A stretch of 62,521 nt of DNA, from positions 1 through 62,521 of the forward strand of contig JAMPEU010000017.1 in NCBI GenBank assembly GCA_023664865.1. The letters run 5' to 3'. Positions 53,818-62,521 of this stretch are shown one piece after another. Position 1 is the first letter of the stretch. Every line of letters starts with the position of its first letter. Under the pieces are notes generated by a model. The model had not been told where the DNA came from, ran no database searches, and worked only from the letters and a program-made list of their open reading frames with translations. The DNA is from Butyrivibrio sp. Lineage in GTDB: Bacteria; Bacillota; Clostridia; Lachnospirales; Lachnospiraceae. Both the position numbers and the translations under genes were made by a program.

Positions 53818-54861
53818 CTAAAACTGTACCTCCTGCATCTCCATCAAAATATGGTACAGCTCGTGCGCAATAATTGCATGTCCGTCTTCATTTAAATGTC
53901 CCTGTCCCATTTCTGTATTTGCAAAGCCATATGGAACTATATAGCTTGATTCATATGCTGCCTCAAAGGTTTCTCCCATATCAGCAAAAATAATACCGTT
54001 TTGCTCACAGGCATCTTTAAATATATCATACGTTTCTTCATCTCTTACAATCAGCATTTCACTACCATTTAATTCAACTTCGGGGTGATAGAATATAATA
54101 ATTGGATTTTCATATTCTTCACGGATTAAAGTAAATACTTGATTTAGCAATTCATTATAATAACTCGCATCAACAATGAGTTCTGTCTGCTCTTCATGTG
54201 ATATCTGTAATCCGAACGGCTCACCTTCTACCAGCTTTATATTTCTTAATTGATCGCTTACAATATGCCTTGCAAGTGGCAACATTTGTCTAAAACATAC
54301 TTTCATTTTTTGCTTTGCTGTAAGATAGTGAACTAAATTGTTTCCATTAGAAGATGGATCATATATGGTTTGATTCAAACCATCCTGTAAATCATCCATG
54401 GAAAAAGAAGTTGAATTAACCTCTATGATTACCGCATTTGCACCTTGAAACTCGCTAATTCCAGCTTGAAATCCTTTTACAACTTTTGGGAAATAATTCC
54501 CAGAACATCCGATACTATAAGCTCTCAATCTGTCATTTGTTCCTCCTAAGAGTTTATTTAAGATGTAAGTCATATTTTTTTCCTGTGCAAGATAAATTCC
54601 CTCCACATGCGATGAACCCATTAACAAAACATATGATTTCTCTAATTCCCCATTGATGTTGTTATAACCGTTTTTATCAAAACGGATAATGCTATAACCT
54701 TCTGTTCCATGTACATTATACGTATTTGGGATGTTTATCCCTTCTGTTGCCCCATGCTGTCTGCTCACGAAACCACATCCAGAGCCATATGCCATATATA
54801 ATAAATTACATATTAAAAAACTACATAAAAAAGCCAACAATGCTTTATGCCACTTTTTCAT
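53818..54861 (-). CDS. SGNH/AlgJ-like partner of the MBOAT acyltransferase
   Basis: A 347-residue protein with one N-terminal membrane helix (signal anchor) and an extracytoplasmic SGNH hydrolase-like domain: VLLMGSSHVEGIYLA holds the nucleophile Ser, YSIGCSGNYFP the Gly/Asn blocks, and GQGHLNEDGHAIIAHEL the Asp/His pair. With MBOAT proteins such enzymes complete O-acylation of the glycan. It overlaps the DUF1919 gene by 4 bp. Confidence 0.85.
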   Translation of the reverse strand: MKKWHKALLAFLCSFLICNLLYMAYGSGCGFVSRQHGATEGINIPNTYNVHGTEGYSIIRFDKNGYNNINGELEKSYVLLMGSSHVEGIYLAQEKNMTYILNKLLGGTNDRLRAYSIGCSGNYFPKVVKGFQAGISEFQGANAVIIEVNSTSFSMDDLQDGLNQTIYDPSSNGNNLVHYLTAKQKMKVCFRQMLPLARHIVSDQLRNIKLVEGEPFGLQISHEEQTELIVDASYYNELLNQVFTLIREEYENPIIIFYHPEVELNGSEMLIVRDEETYDIFKDACEQNGIIFADMGETFEAAYESSYIVPYGFANTEMGQGHLNEDGHAIIAHELYHILMEMQEVQF

Positions 54862-55502
54862 TTATATATCCTCTCTAGAAATTCTATCCAATCAAATTGA
54901 TCATATCTCCTATGCAGCAGAGAAACATATTGGGGAATTATATCAACAAAATCTTTGTCTTCAGAACCTTTAATATAAAATGCTGTTTTCAATTCTGGGT
55001 GATATTTATGTGTAAACAGTACGCCATTACGCCCCCCCCGCACAACAAAATCATCAAATTCTTTCATGTCATTTATTGTACAGTAGTTCCTATCATTCAT
55101 AATATAAAAGCAGTTATCCCAATTCATGCGCTGCTTTCTCTCATTCCATTTTTCCTGTGCATTTTCAACTGAGAGATAATGCACCAAATGCAGCTTAATA
55201 TCTTTTAACAATGCTACCGGATAACCTTCTTTTTGACTTTCTTCTTTTAATTCAGCCATTGGTTCATCCAAATAGTCGTGTATATTTTTAATAAATTTAA
55301 TATAATCTCGCGCATCAAAATACATATTAATAGTTGGCGAACAGAACTTTTGCTTTAAATCATGATAAATCATTCCGCCAGTGCAATCGCTCGAAATTAG
55401 TGTAAAATTTTGATTTGTAAGTTTACGGCGGTTACATCTGTTAATTGTGATATCTCTTACACTATCTCTTATTTGCTTTAATTTCTCTCTCATAAATTTC
55501 AT
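54858..55502 (-). CDS. DUF1919 family protein of polysaccharide loci
   Basis: A 214-residue protein with the DUF1919 pattern: LISSDCTGGMIYHDLKQKF, then SPTINMYFDARDYIKFIKN and the C-terminal FTHKYH. The family is found in exopolysaccharide clusters and its biochemical role is not known. ATG 55502 has GGAG 5 nt upstream and overlaps the preceding stop (ATGA). A G8 tract (55032-55039) codes Arg-Gly-Gly-Arg before FTHKYH. Confidence 0.85.
   Translation of the reverse strand: MKFMREKLKQIRDSVRDITINRCNRRKLTNQNFTLISSDCTGGMIYHDLKQKFCSPTINMYFDARDYIKFIKNIHDYLDEPMAELKEESQKEGYPVALLKDIKLHLVHYLSVENAQEKWNERKQRMNWDNCFYIMNDRNYCTINDMKEFDDFVVRGGRNGVLFTHKYHPELKTAFYIKGSEDKDFVDIIPQYVSLLHRRYDQFDWIEFLERIYK
55032..55039 (-). 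repeat. G8 tract in the DUF1919 gene
   Basis: Exactly eight C on the plus strand, coding context GTGC-G8-CGTA. The preceding bases match those of the G8 run in the acyltransferase gene at 47959. Confidence 0.95.
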
Positions 55503-56647
55503 TTTTTCTCCGTATTCAAACAATCATATAAAATACCTTCCAGTTTTTTCACTTGCTTTTCTTCTCTACAATTTTGAGTTGCAAAGTCTCTGCCCATTTC
55601 CGCATAAGATACACAGACATCTTCATTGTGCATCTTATTTAAAGCCACACACATTGCTTTTCTATTACGTCCAACGATACCACCCGGCAAATATCTATTT
55701 ATACCAACATCAGTAGATACAAAAGCACATCCTGCCGCCATTCCTTCTATAAGTGATACAGGAAACATCTCTGTAATACTGGTAAGCATATATATTTTTG
55801 ATCTTTTGATATATTCAATAGTATCTTCTCTGTTTTGTTCATATAAAATTTGCACTTTTCTCACACCATATTTTTTATCTAATTCATACTTTTTCTTAAT
55901 TATTTTTTCATAATATTTATTCTTTCGAGGTCCAATTAGCATCAATTCATAATCCTCTACATTTGACTGATAAAATAGTTCCATACAATATACTTGATTT
56001 TTTCTCTTACAAAATGTTCCAACATTGATTATTCTATTTTCTTTGGGTAAACTTCTCTGAAAAAATCTATCGTCAACTGCGTTATATAAAATATGGCAGT
56101 CTGTGATGCCATGCTTTTTAAAAAATCTGTTTGCATAATCTTCCTCATGAAGTTGTGCAATGGCATCATACTTTTTTATATTTTTCCATTGAAAAGGAAA
56201 AAAACACCGCCAACGTATATCGCCCCAAATTTTTCTAATCAAACCATATAGCGAGAAGTCATTATACTGATTCCATGACATATCTGATATTCCATGAATC
56301 ATCAAAAATTTTTTGCATGGAATCTTATCCAAAACAGGTAACAACCAGTCCACATTCCAGCTTTCCAGACAGACATTAATCATAATATCCATGTCTTTTG
56401 ATAGGTCGAATACCATATCCATGTACTGTTTTTTATTTCCAAAATGTAGCATAAACTCGTTATAGGCTTTCAGTCGGATAATTTTTATATTATTATGTAC
56501 TTCTGATTTTTTTACTTCTTTTCGTTCACCAGTCACCACTGTTACATTATGTCCCAATTTAACCAGTCCTTCTGCCTGATACTGTGTTACTATGGAAACG
56601 CCATCAGCATTTGGATAATAAGATAATGATGTAATTAATATATTCAT
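55499..56647 (-). CDS. Glycosyltransferase family 4
   Basis: A 382-residue GT-B enzyme: ITSLSYYPNADGVSIVTQ at the N-terminus, RIINVGTFCKRKNQVYCMEL in the donor domain and TSITEMFPVSLIEGMAAG as the nucleotide-sugar E-x7-E site. ATG 56647 has GGAGG 5 nt upstream; the longer frame adds eleven untypical residues. It precedes the DUF1919 gene with a 4-bp overlap. Confidence 0.88.
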   Translation of the reverse strand: MNILITSLSYYPNADGVSIVTQYQAEGLVKLGHNVTVVTGERKEVKKSEVHNNIKIIRLKAYNEFMLHFGNKKQYMDMVFDLSKDMDIMINVCLESWNVDWLLPVLDKIPCKKFLMIHGISDMSWNQYNDFSLYGLIRKIWGDIRWRCFFPFQWKNIKKYDAIAQLHEEDYANRFFKKHGITDCHILYNAVDDRFFQRSLPKENRIINVGTFCKRKNQVYCMELFYQSNVEDYELMLIGPRKNKYYEKIIKKKYELDKKYGVRKVQILYEQNREDTIEYIKRSKIYMLTSITEMFPVSLIEGMAAGCAFVSTDVGINRYLPGGIVGRNRKAMCVALNKMHNEDVCVSYAEMGRDFATQNCREEKQVKKLEGILYDCLNTEKK

Positions 56648-56717
56648 TTGCACCTCCTTACTTCTTCCATGTTTTATCAATATTCACAATTTCGAGTAAG
56701 AGCTAACTTTATTCGCC

Positions 56718-57647
56718 TTAAAATGTTCCTATTAATATCTTAAATTTAGTTTCCCAATCACAAACTTTAATTCCACAAGTCATTTCTGAATTTTTTAGTA
56801 AATTAACTCGATTTTTTATTGTCTTTTTATAATTAACAACACTTTCTAAATATGGAATCAGTTCTGAATGTAAATATGGTATATTGTACTCCATTAACAT
56901 TTGAGCCATATGCAAGCATATATTTTTATAAAAAAATATACCGTAAATTTCACCTTTTATTCTCTTTAATAAACCATTTTTTCCACATGTTACACTATCT
57001 TTATATCTTATATGTTTTATGTAACTGTTTTGATCCATATAAACGGTTCCACATGAAAACGCAAGTGCTGCAACCAAAAAATCATGAGAGGGCATTTGGT
57101 TATTTTCATAATTAACTCTAGCAAGCTCTATAGTTAAGCGTAATACTTCTAATGAAAAAACAAATGTACATCCTGCTAGTCTTCCTCTGGTGAATAAAGC
57201 TTCAAGTTTATTCGGCATATTACTAATATTATTAAATCCTATCGAATTTAAATCTTGATTTACAAGTTTTACACTAGATGTATACAGCTTAATTGGATCA
57301 TTGATATTTTCAAGTGCAGTAATTGCGTTATACAATTTTTCTTCTTCCCATATATCATCTTGGTCAGCAAAACAGTAATAATCGCATTTTCCAATCAACG
57401 ACGTTAATTTAAGGAAACTTTTTTTATATCCTATATTTTCTTCAATAATATAATTAATTTTTCCTTTGTATTCCTCGCATAATTTATTTATAACTGAACA
57501 TGTATTATCACAAGAACCATCATCCCTAATAAAAATTTGTATATTGACATCTTTTTGTTTAAAGATGGAGTCCACTTGCCTCTTTAATGTTGATTCACCA
57601 TTGTATGTAGATAATAAAACTCCAACTGTCTTTAACTGCTTTACCAT
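56718..57647 (-). CDS. Glycosyltransferase family 2
   Basis: A 309-residue GT-A enzyme with TVGVLLSTYNGESTLKRQVD, IFIRDDGSCDNT and CFADQDDIWEEEKL, which together give the nucleotide and metal (DxD) sites; DQDDIW is typical of rhamnosyl- and related transferases. GGGAG lies upstream of the ATG. Confidence 0.9.
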   Translation of the reverse strand: MVKQLKTVGVLLSTYNGESTLKRQVDSIFKQKDVNIQIFIRDDGSCDNTCSVINKLCEEYKGKINYIIEENIGYKKSFLKLTSLIGKCDYYCFADQDDIWEEEKLYNAITALENINDPIKLYTSSVKLVNQDLNSIGFNNISNMPNKLEALFTRGRLAGCTFVFSLEVLRLTIELARVNYENNQMPSHDFLVAALAFSCGTVYMDQNSYIKHIRYKDSVTCGKNGLLKRIKGEIYGIFFYKNICLHMAQMLMEYNIPYLHSELIPYLESVVNYKKTIKNRVNLLKNSEMTCGIKVCDWETKFKILIGTF

Positions 57648-57692
57648 TAATGCAATCTCCCTAGCAAAGTATTAGCAAAAAAGATTTTCATG

Positions 57693-59153
57693 TTATATAT
57701 CCTTCTCAATATGCCCTTTCCATCCCGTCGCAGGCACAAATTTTAACGACTCATCATATCGAAGCTGTAATGCGCATTTTGAGTCAAGTCTTTTATCATT
57801 TGAAACAAAATAAATGTCTGTATTCCCATCAAAAAATTTATATTTTGATTTTGTCTGACTGCACTGGCGCAAAGTAGGAATTTTAGAAACATCAAATCCC
57901 ATCAGGGAAGCAATTGCTTTGTCAAAATATACCGGGTTACTGCCCGCTGCTATCATCCCTACCTGTTTTGGACTCGGTGCAACCGGACCATCTTTCTCCC
58001 CCGAAATAATCATGTCTGCAATAATAAAATACCTTCTTTGTTTTGTCTCCTGTAATTTTCCATTTTTATCTGCATATAAAATAATCTTATTCAAATCAAC
58101 AATTGTTTTACTAATCGTTTCATTTCCATACCATGAGCCGTTTTCGTATTTAACACCGCCTATTTTAAGCAAAGTAGTACAAACCGCGATGCCGAACCAG
58201 ATTAGTCTTGCCTTGAATAAATATCCTTTATCCTCCAATATGTATTTTTTATCATACAGCCTACTTCTAATCGACTGTATTATATTCCTGTCTTTATATT
58301 CGTCTCCGCCTTCTTCTTTTGAACCATAACTGTGATGCGGCAAAAAATCTTTTTGTGCATTTATGCCAACAAGATTTTTTAAGGCTATTGTTACGCCCGC
58401 TTTTTTATGAGTTTTGGGTTTGGGCATATTAATAATTACATCAGCGTCCAGCACATATTGAGAAACACAATATTCATGTATATTATCATGATGATGTGTA
58501 ATTAAGTTATCTGATGGATACATAACAATCCTCAGCTTATTTGTCGCTGCCTGATCTATGCCATAAAATTCACTTTCTGTTCCTAAATTAATGACTTGTG
58601 ATGGAATATTATCTTTTAAACTGCGAGTAGATAATCTCCTTTTTACCACAGTTACCTGTTTTCTGAAATCCTGCAACTTAATTTTAAGTCCTTTTTCTTT
58701 ATAGTAGGTAATCAATCTATCATATCCGGATTCTTTTATCAGTCTTTCAAAATCACATTCCTGCATAGGTGCATCACCGATAATCACACTTCCGGTTCCA
58801 TTCAATGCCTTAAAAACATAATCTAGCACTGGTGCTACAACGGATGGGTGCGTGTATAAGCACTTTTCTCCACCCTTTATATTCGTATTTTGATCCAACA
58901 CTAAATTAGGTTTAATTAAAACATGATCGCCTTCATGAATAAGAGAAGCAAATGGATTCCATTCTTTTGTTCCAATATGCTCTTGATCCATTTTTAATAA
59001 AATCAAAGCATTTCTTACAGCATCATAAACATGATTTTCTACATCAGAAATTTCATTAAATATGTATTCAGGATAACGCTCACCTGGACGAAAAAACTTA
59101 TCATTAGGATATTCATAATTGTCTGTCTTTGATATACTAATATAATTATTCAT
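57693..59153 (-). CDS. DUF362 domain protein
   Basis: A 486-residue cytosolic protein. The DUF362 core is seen as GDHVLIKPNLVLDQN, VIIGDAPMQECDFERLI and ADVIINMPKPKTHKKAGVT, followed by ALKNLVGI. No 4Fe-4S CxxC clusters are visible, although family members sometimes have them. The role in a polysaccharide locus is unknown. The start is uncertain (ATG 59153 or 59165); both overlap the upstream gene. Confidence 0.8.
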   Translation of the reverse strand: MNNYISISKTDNYEYPNDKFFRPGERYPEYIFNEISDVENHVYDAVRNALILLKMDQEHIGTKEWNPFASLIHEGDHVLIKPNLVLDQNTNIKGGEKCLYTHPSVVAPVLDYVFKALNGTGSVIIGDAPMQECDFERLIKESGYDRLITYYKEKGLKIKLQDFRKQVTVVKRRLSTRSLKDNIPSQVINLGTESEFYGIDQAATNKLRIVMYPSDNLITHHHDNIHEYCVSQYVLDADVIINMPKPKTHKKAGVTIALKNLVGINAQKDFLPHHSYGSKEEGGDEYKDRNIIQSIRSRLYDKKYILEDKGYLFKARLIWFGIAVCTTLLKIGGVKYENGSWYGNETISKTIVDLNKIILYADKNGKLQETKQRRYFIIADMIISGEKDGPVAPSPKQVGMIAAGSNPVYFDKAIASLMGFDVSKIPTLRQCSQTKSKYKFFDGNTDIYFVSNDKRLDSKCALQLRYDESLKFVPATGWKGHIEKDI

Positions 59154-60303
59154 TTTTCTTACCATATCTCCCTATTCTATGAACCATATATTCTGTATCG
59201 TCCCCAAACACCCCACACCCATGAGTGTTTTCAAATAGCCAGATGCCCGGACATGACAGATTTCCTTCAATAATTACAACCTGATTTTTATCATTAATAC
59301 AAAAGTCCCAATTAGCAAAACCAATATCCGGTAAACAAGCATGGAGTTTCTTAGCATAATCCATTGCCTTATAAACCATTGGGACACGATATCCCTCGAA
59401 CTTAATATTTGTATCAGGATGAATTTCATATGTATTCATATCACAATCATGCGCATATTCTGATAAAATACCGCTTTCGTCCAGCGCAATATACATCCCG
59501 CCTGCATGTGCATTATCTAAGTGTGATTTTCCACGCCCTATCCGCATGATAGGCGGCGCTGCTTTAATAGTATCCTCTACTCTGTATGTCATAATCCTGA
59601 GTGTGTTGCATGATTCTGGATGCAATGCTGTATAGTGTGCTTCCTGCTTTACCTTTTCCTGTATGATGAAATCTGTTTTATACTGATTGAAGATATCATT
59701 GATATCCCTTCCCGTAATACAGTCTTGTCCATTCTGCAAAATAATCAAATCAACGCCATGTCCGGAGCTTTCGCCAACTGTCGGCTTTATAATACATTCT
59801 GTTTTTTGGTTTATGGCTGCTAATTGTCGGACTAATCTGTCTCTGCTAATAGGATTTCTGTCCCCATCATAGAAGCATCCCCCCCCGCAGCCTCCGTAAC
59901 ACTTTGGCACTGTCAAATCTTCGTACTGTGCTAATACTTTTGCATATAAAAATTCAATATAAGCCTTATTGCATAAAATCCTTGCTATCCTGTCAGGATT
60001 TGTCTGTGTTTCAAGTTTAGTGGTGTATAGATATTCAGGAAAATACCGCACATCCAGTTTTCCGCTGTATGCGTAATATTTTTTATGCCAGTAAAGCGGT
60101 ATCTTCTTTCCGTAATGCTCTTTCCAGTAATCCTGTATTTGTTCTATTTCGTCATGACTAAAATGAACGTTTCTTATTCTCTTGCCTTCTTTACCGAACA
60201 GAACACCTTTCCATTCCATTATCCATTGTTTTTTAATACGAATATTTTGACTTTTATTTTCTATTTTATATATGTAATCTCTGTATATTTGTTTGAGCGA
60301 CAT
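59146..60303 (-). CDS. ATP-grasp protein, sugar-transfer-associated type
   Basis: A 385-residue ATP-grasp enzyme of the kind linked with glycan synthesis. ATP-binding segments are CIIKPTVGESSGHGVDLI, DFIIQEKVKQ and the metal-ligand region NWDFCINDKNQVVIIEGNLS. It may attach an amino acid or other acid to a sugar; this is family-level inference. The G8 tract at 59879-59886 lies in the Gly-rich loop CGGGCFYDGD. GGAG precedes the ATG. Confidence 0.85.
   Translation of the reverse strand: MSLKQIYRDYIYKIENKSQNIRIKKQWIMEWKGVLFGKEGKRIRNVHFSHDEIEQIQDYWKEHYGKKIPLYWHKKYYAYSGKLDVRYFPEYLYTTKLETQTNPDRIARILCNKAYIEFLYAKVLAQYEDLTVPKCYGGCGGGCFYDGDRNPISRDRLVRQLAAINQKTECIIKPTVGESSGHGVDLIILQNGQDCITGRDINDIFNQYKTDFIIQEKVKQEAHYTALHPESCNTLRIMTYRVEDTIKAAPPIMRIGRGKSHLDNAHAGGMYIALDESGILSEYAHDCDMNTYEIHPDTNIKFEGYRVPMVYKAMDYAKKLHACLPDIGFANWDFCINDKNQVVIIEGNLSCPGIWLFENTHGCGVFGDDTEYMVHRIGRYGKKNE
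59879..59886 (-). repeat. G8 tract in the ATP-grasp gene
   Basis: Exactly eight C on the plus strand, coding context CTGC-G8-ATGC, encoding Gly-Gly-Gly. A one-base change would remove the ATP-binding domain. Confidence 0.95.
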
Positions 60304-60407
60304 TTATTTAATCTCCAGATGATAGATAATTAGTTTTTCTGTTCTTCACTAATATTAACTGACACAAGTTTATCTTCATTTTAATATTTTGCATATTGAT
60401 GAAACAC

Positions 60408-61322
60408 TCACTTATACAATCCTTGTATATCAAATTTCTCCCCAAAAATATAATCAAACTCGTCCGGTTCAAATGTCATATACCCGCTTCCGTCAAAAAA
60501 CGTTATTTCCCCAAAGCGAATCTGATTTCCTTCATTATAAAAATCAATCCTGACTTCCGGAAAAGGTTTCGCTAAGATTTCCGCTGCTTGTTTCAGTTCA
60601 TCATAATTTTTCGGTTTATTGATTTTCCTGGTCAGAGGTTTTTCATCTGCCCTAATAACATTCAATCTATTATAGTCTGCATCAAAGATTCCAAAACCAG
60701 CCTTATCCCCAACTTTCCTGTCTGCAATAACATATAAATATTCTGCTTTCCCATTAAAACAAAAAAATTTATAATCAATCAGTCCTCCTGTTTCCGGATT
60801 CGATGGAATTAACTCTTCTATGATAATTCTGTGCTTCTTTCCATCGTAAACCCATTCCCGCCCCGGATGTTTCTCATGTACCGGTTCATTAACCCACTCT
60901 GCCATCTGTCTGCGGACTGCCGCCTCATCAATCTTCGACTTATCTTCCACCAGTATCACGGCATTCCCACCGCCGCCTAATGTGTCCTTTATGACAAACG
61001 ATTTCGGAAGTTTATTAAAGTCTATTTTCTTCGGACTGTCATATACCCCGTACAGTTTATTTAAGATACTGCCTAATCCGCATTGTTCCACATATTTCCG
61101 CACTTCATATTTATCCGCACACTGCGCCATAAGTTCATTGCGGTAATAGAGCTTGTACCATTGCAGCTTTTCCGTGAAACGCTCCGGATTTTTCAGATTA
61201 AGCCTATGTCCGGTTTTTAATTTATATTGCATTTTCACCATAATAGAATCCGGTACAAAACTAAGCGCCTGCATAATCCGAACCCGCGTTTTCCGGCTCT
61301 TTATGAGCTTTTTGTAATCCAT
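60408..61322 (-). CDS. TupA-like ATP-grasp protein
   Basis: A 304-residue member of the TupA-like ATP-grasp family found in polysaccharide and teichuronopeptide clusters: LNLKNPERFTEKLQWYKLYY, CADKYEVRKYVEQCG, FVIKDTLGGGGNAVIL and the IDYKFFCFNGKAEYLYV segment. Expected to form an amide or ester bond using ATP; substrate unknown. GGAGGAG lies 7 nt before the ATG, inside the previous gene, which it overlaps by 62 bp. Confidence 0.87.
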   Translation of the reverse strand: MDYKKLIKSRKTRVRIMQALSFVPDSIMVKMQYKLKTGHRLNLKNPERFTEKLQWYKLYYRNELMAQCADKYEVRKYVEQCGLGSILNKLYGVYDSPKKIDFNKLPKSFVIKDTLGGGGNAVILVEDKSKIDEAAVRRQMAEWVNEPVHEKHPGREWVYDGKKHRIIIEELIPSNPETGGLIDYKFFCFNGKAEYLYVIADRKVGDKAGFGIFDADYNRLNVIRADEKPLTRKINKPKNYDELKQAAEILAKPFPEVRIDFYNEGNQIRFGEITFFDGSGYMTFEPDEFDYIFGEKFDIQGLYK

Positions 61323-62424
61323 TTACAATCTCCTCCATATACGCCTCAACCACAAGTTCTCTGTCAAACTCTCTCTCCATTTTCCTGCGTCCGGCTAATC
61401 CCATTTCTCGTCGTTCTTCGTTATTCATCTGTAGGAATTTCCTCACGCAGGCAACTAGCTGTTCCCTGTTTCTCTGCCCACACACAAAACCTGTCACGCC
61501 ATCTTCAACCGTGTCCTTGCACCCGCTCCTGTCCGTAGTAATAACCGGACGCCCGCATGCGGCGCTCTCCAAGCAGACATTGGATATCCCTTCCGGATAG
61601 TATGACGGGTGGATAGTGCAGTGTGCCCGCTTTATGTATGGTCTTGTATCCTCAACCATGCCGTGATATTTGATAATTCCGTCTTTTTCATATGACGCAA
61701 GCATTGATTCATACTCTCCGTCGCATGGTCCCAGCACATGAAAAACCGTATTGCTATATTCTGCCTTAATCTTCCTTGCCGTTTCGAGGTATTCTTCGAT
61801 TCCTTTTTCCTTTATCACCCTTGCGATAAATAAAAATTCCACACCATCTGAATCGTCCGGATAATCCATCAGATGCCAACGTATTAAATTTACGCCGGAG
61901 CCCGGAATTAGTCTGCTCTTACCCTGGTACATGTGGTATTTATTGAAAAAGTTTTGATTCTCTATATTCTGGAAGAATAAGCAGTCCGCATGTTTTGCCG
62001 CCATTTTATACAGCATAATCATGAACCGCTGCATAACGCCTTTATTTTCAACGGCGGTTCCCAAACCTGAAATATTCATCAAATAAGGCAGTTTCATTTT
62101 TCCCGCGAGAATCCCGGCATATATATCCACTTTTGTTGTATACATTAAAATCATGTCCGGATTGATTTTCTTGAATATTTTGTAATAGGAACGGATTAGC
62201 GGGATATCTTTGAACGGATTTTTACCCCTTTTGTCTATTTCCACAGGAATAAACTTACAGCCGATTGCTGTCATCTTGTCTACTTTCTCACCATACGGTA
62301 GGCAGATATACACCTCATACCCTTCGGAAACCAGCCGCTCCACCAGCTCAAAGCGGAAATTATACAAAACGAAGTCACGGTTGACCAGCACTAATATTTT
62401 TTTCATTCTTTCCCCGGCACTCAT
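61261..62424 (-). CDS. Glycosyltransferase family 4 (WbpY/Wbu-like)
   Basis: A 387-residue GT-B enzyme. The N-terminus VLVNRDFVLYNFRFELVE and GLGTAVENKG are typical of capsule N-acetyl-sugar transferases; the donor domain has FLFIARVIKEKGIEEYLETA and HPSYYPEGISNVCLESAACG. ATG 62424 overlaps the upstream stop (TGATG) and has GGAG 8 nt upstream; an ATG at 62406 is an alternative. Confidence 0.9.
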   Translation of the reverse strand: MSAGERMKKILVLVNRDFVLYNFRFELVERLVSEGYEVYICLPYGEKVDKMTAIGCKFIPVEIDKRGKNPFKDIPLIRSYYKIFKKINPDMILMYTTKVDIYAGILAGKMKLPYLMNISGLGTAVENKGVMQRFMIMLYKMAAKHADCLFFQNIENQNFFNKYHMYQGKSRLIPGSGVNLIRWHLMDYPDDSDGVEFLFIARVIKEKGIEEYLETARKIKAEYSNTVFHVLGPCDGEYESMLASYEKDGIIKYHGMVEDTRPYIKRAHCTIHPSYYPEGISNVCLESAACGRPVITTDRSGCKDTVEDGVTGFVCGQRNREQLVACVRKFLQMNNEERREMGLAGRRKMEREFDRELVVEAYMEEIVNGLQKAHKEPENAGSDYAGA

Positions 62425-62521
62425 CAGCTTTTCTCCGTAATCTCCAGCCCAGCCTCCATCTTCACTATGCGCCCAAACAAATCAAGCTCCAGCCACGCCT
62501 TCCTCTTATGCCTGTCTATCT
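62424..62521 (-). CDS. Polysaccharide-locus protein, C-terminal fragment
   Basis: An open frame enters from the right window edge and ends at TGA 62424-62426. It shows 31 residues ending MEAGLEITEKS. Too short to assign; its overlap with the glycosyltransferase start suggests that it belongs to the same operon. Confidence 0.55.
   Translation of the reverse strand, partial: IDRHKRKAWLELDLFGRIVKMEAGLEITEKS

Overview
The window looks like a chromosomal segment of an anaerobic, low-GC Gram-positive bacterium, most likely a gut Clostridia/Lachnospiraceae member. The signs are strong AGGAGG ribosome sites, several TTG/GTG starts, lipoproteins instead of periplasmic proteins, an indolepyruvate:ferredoxin oxidoreductase, the anaerobic (cbi) cobalamin route and a Firmicutes-type EpsG/Wzx polysaccharide locus. 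This is inferred from gene content, not from a marker gene.

Layout. (1) 1-334: four tRNA genes on the minus strand (Glu, Met/Ile2, Asp, partial Val) behind one clear promoter. (2) 453-6733: a minus-strand unit of thioesterase, acyl-CoA ligase, sodium symporter and iorA-iorB, which fits aryl-acid/aromatic amino acid catabolism through aryl-acetyl-CoA. (3) 6730-12767: two Gfo/Idh/MocA oxidoreductases around a GntR-ABC transporter unit, and a MATE pump divergent from an AraC regulator. (4) 13812-18108: accessory material: a lipoprotein with a C-type-lectin-like end, a second lipoprotein with a frameshift at its start and a striking tandem operator, and a four-gene XRE-regulated cluster of unknown function.

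(5) 18132-39873: a ~21.5 kb cobalamin operon on the minus strand, controlled by a strong promoter, a cobalamin riboswitch and a terminator. In transcription order: cbiK (a predicted surface lipoprotein), a substrate-binding lipoprotein, permease and ATPase, cobQ, cobT, cobU, cobS, a cobU-like gene, cobC, cbiB, cobD, cbiC, cbiD, cbiF, cbiG, cbiH, a cbiJ-cbiE-cbiT triple fusion, cbiA and a Cys-rich protein. CbiL and an adenosyltransferase are not here. Long perfect palindromes sit in several junctions, and two of the enzymes carry short in-frame tandem repeats in linkers.

(6) 39900-46090: an AT-rich accessory zone with a gene remnant, an Rpn/PD-(D/E)XK transposase-like gene, a truncated copy of an acyltransferase, and two plus-strand membrane proteins of unknown function. 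(7) 46293-62521: a surface polysaccharide locus on the minus strand (glycosyltransferases, two ATP-grasp proteins, DUF362 and DUF1919 proteins, a SGNH/MBOAT acylation pair, Wzy, Wzx, two acyltransferases). Four of its genes contain an in-frame run of exactly eight G, and a fifth is out of frame at a run of six G. This is the signature of phase-variable contingency genes and is the most interesting signal in the window.
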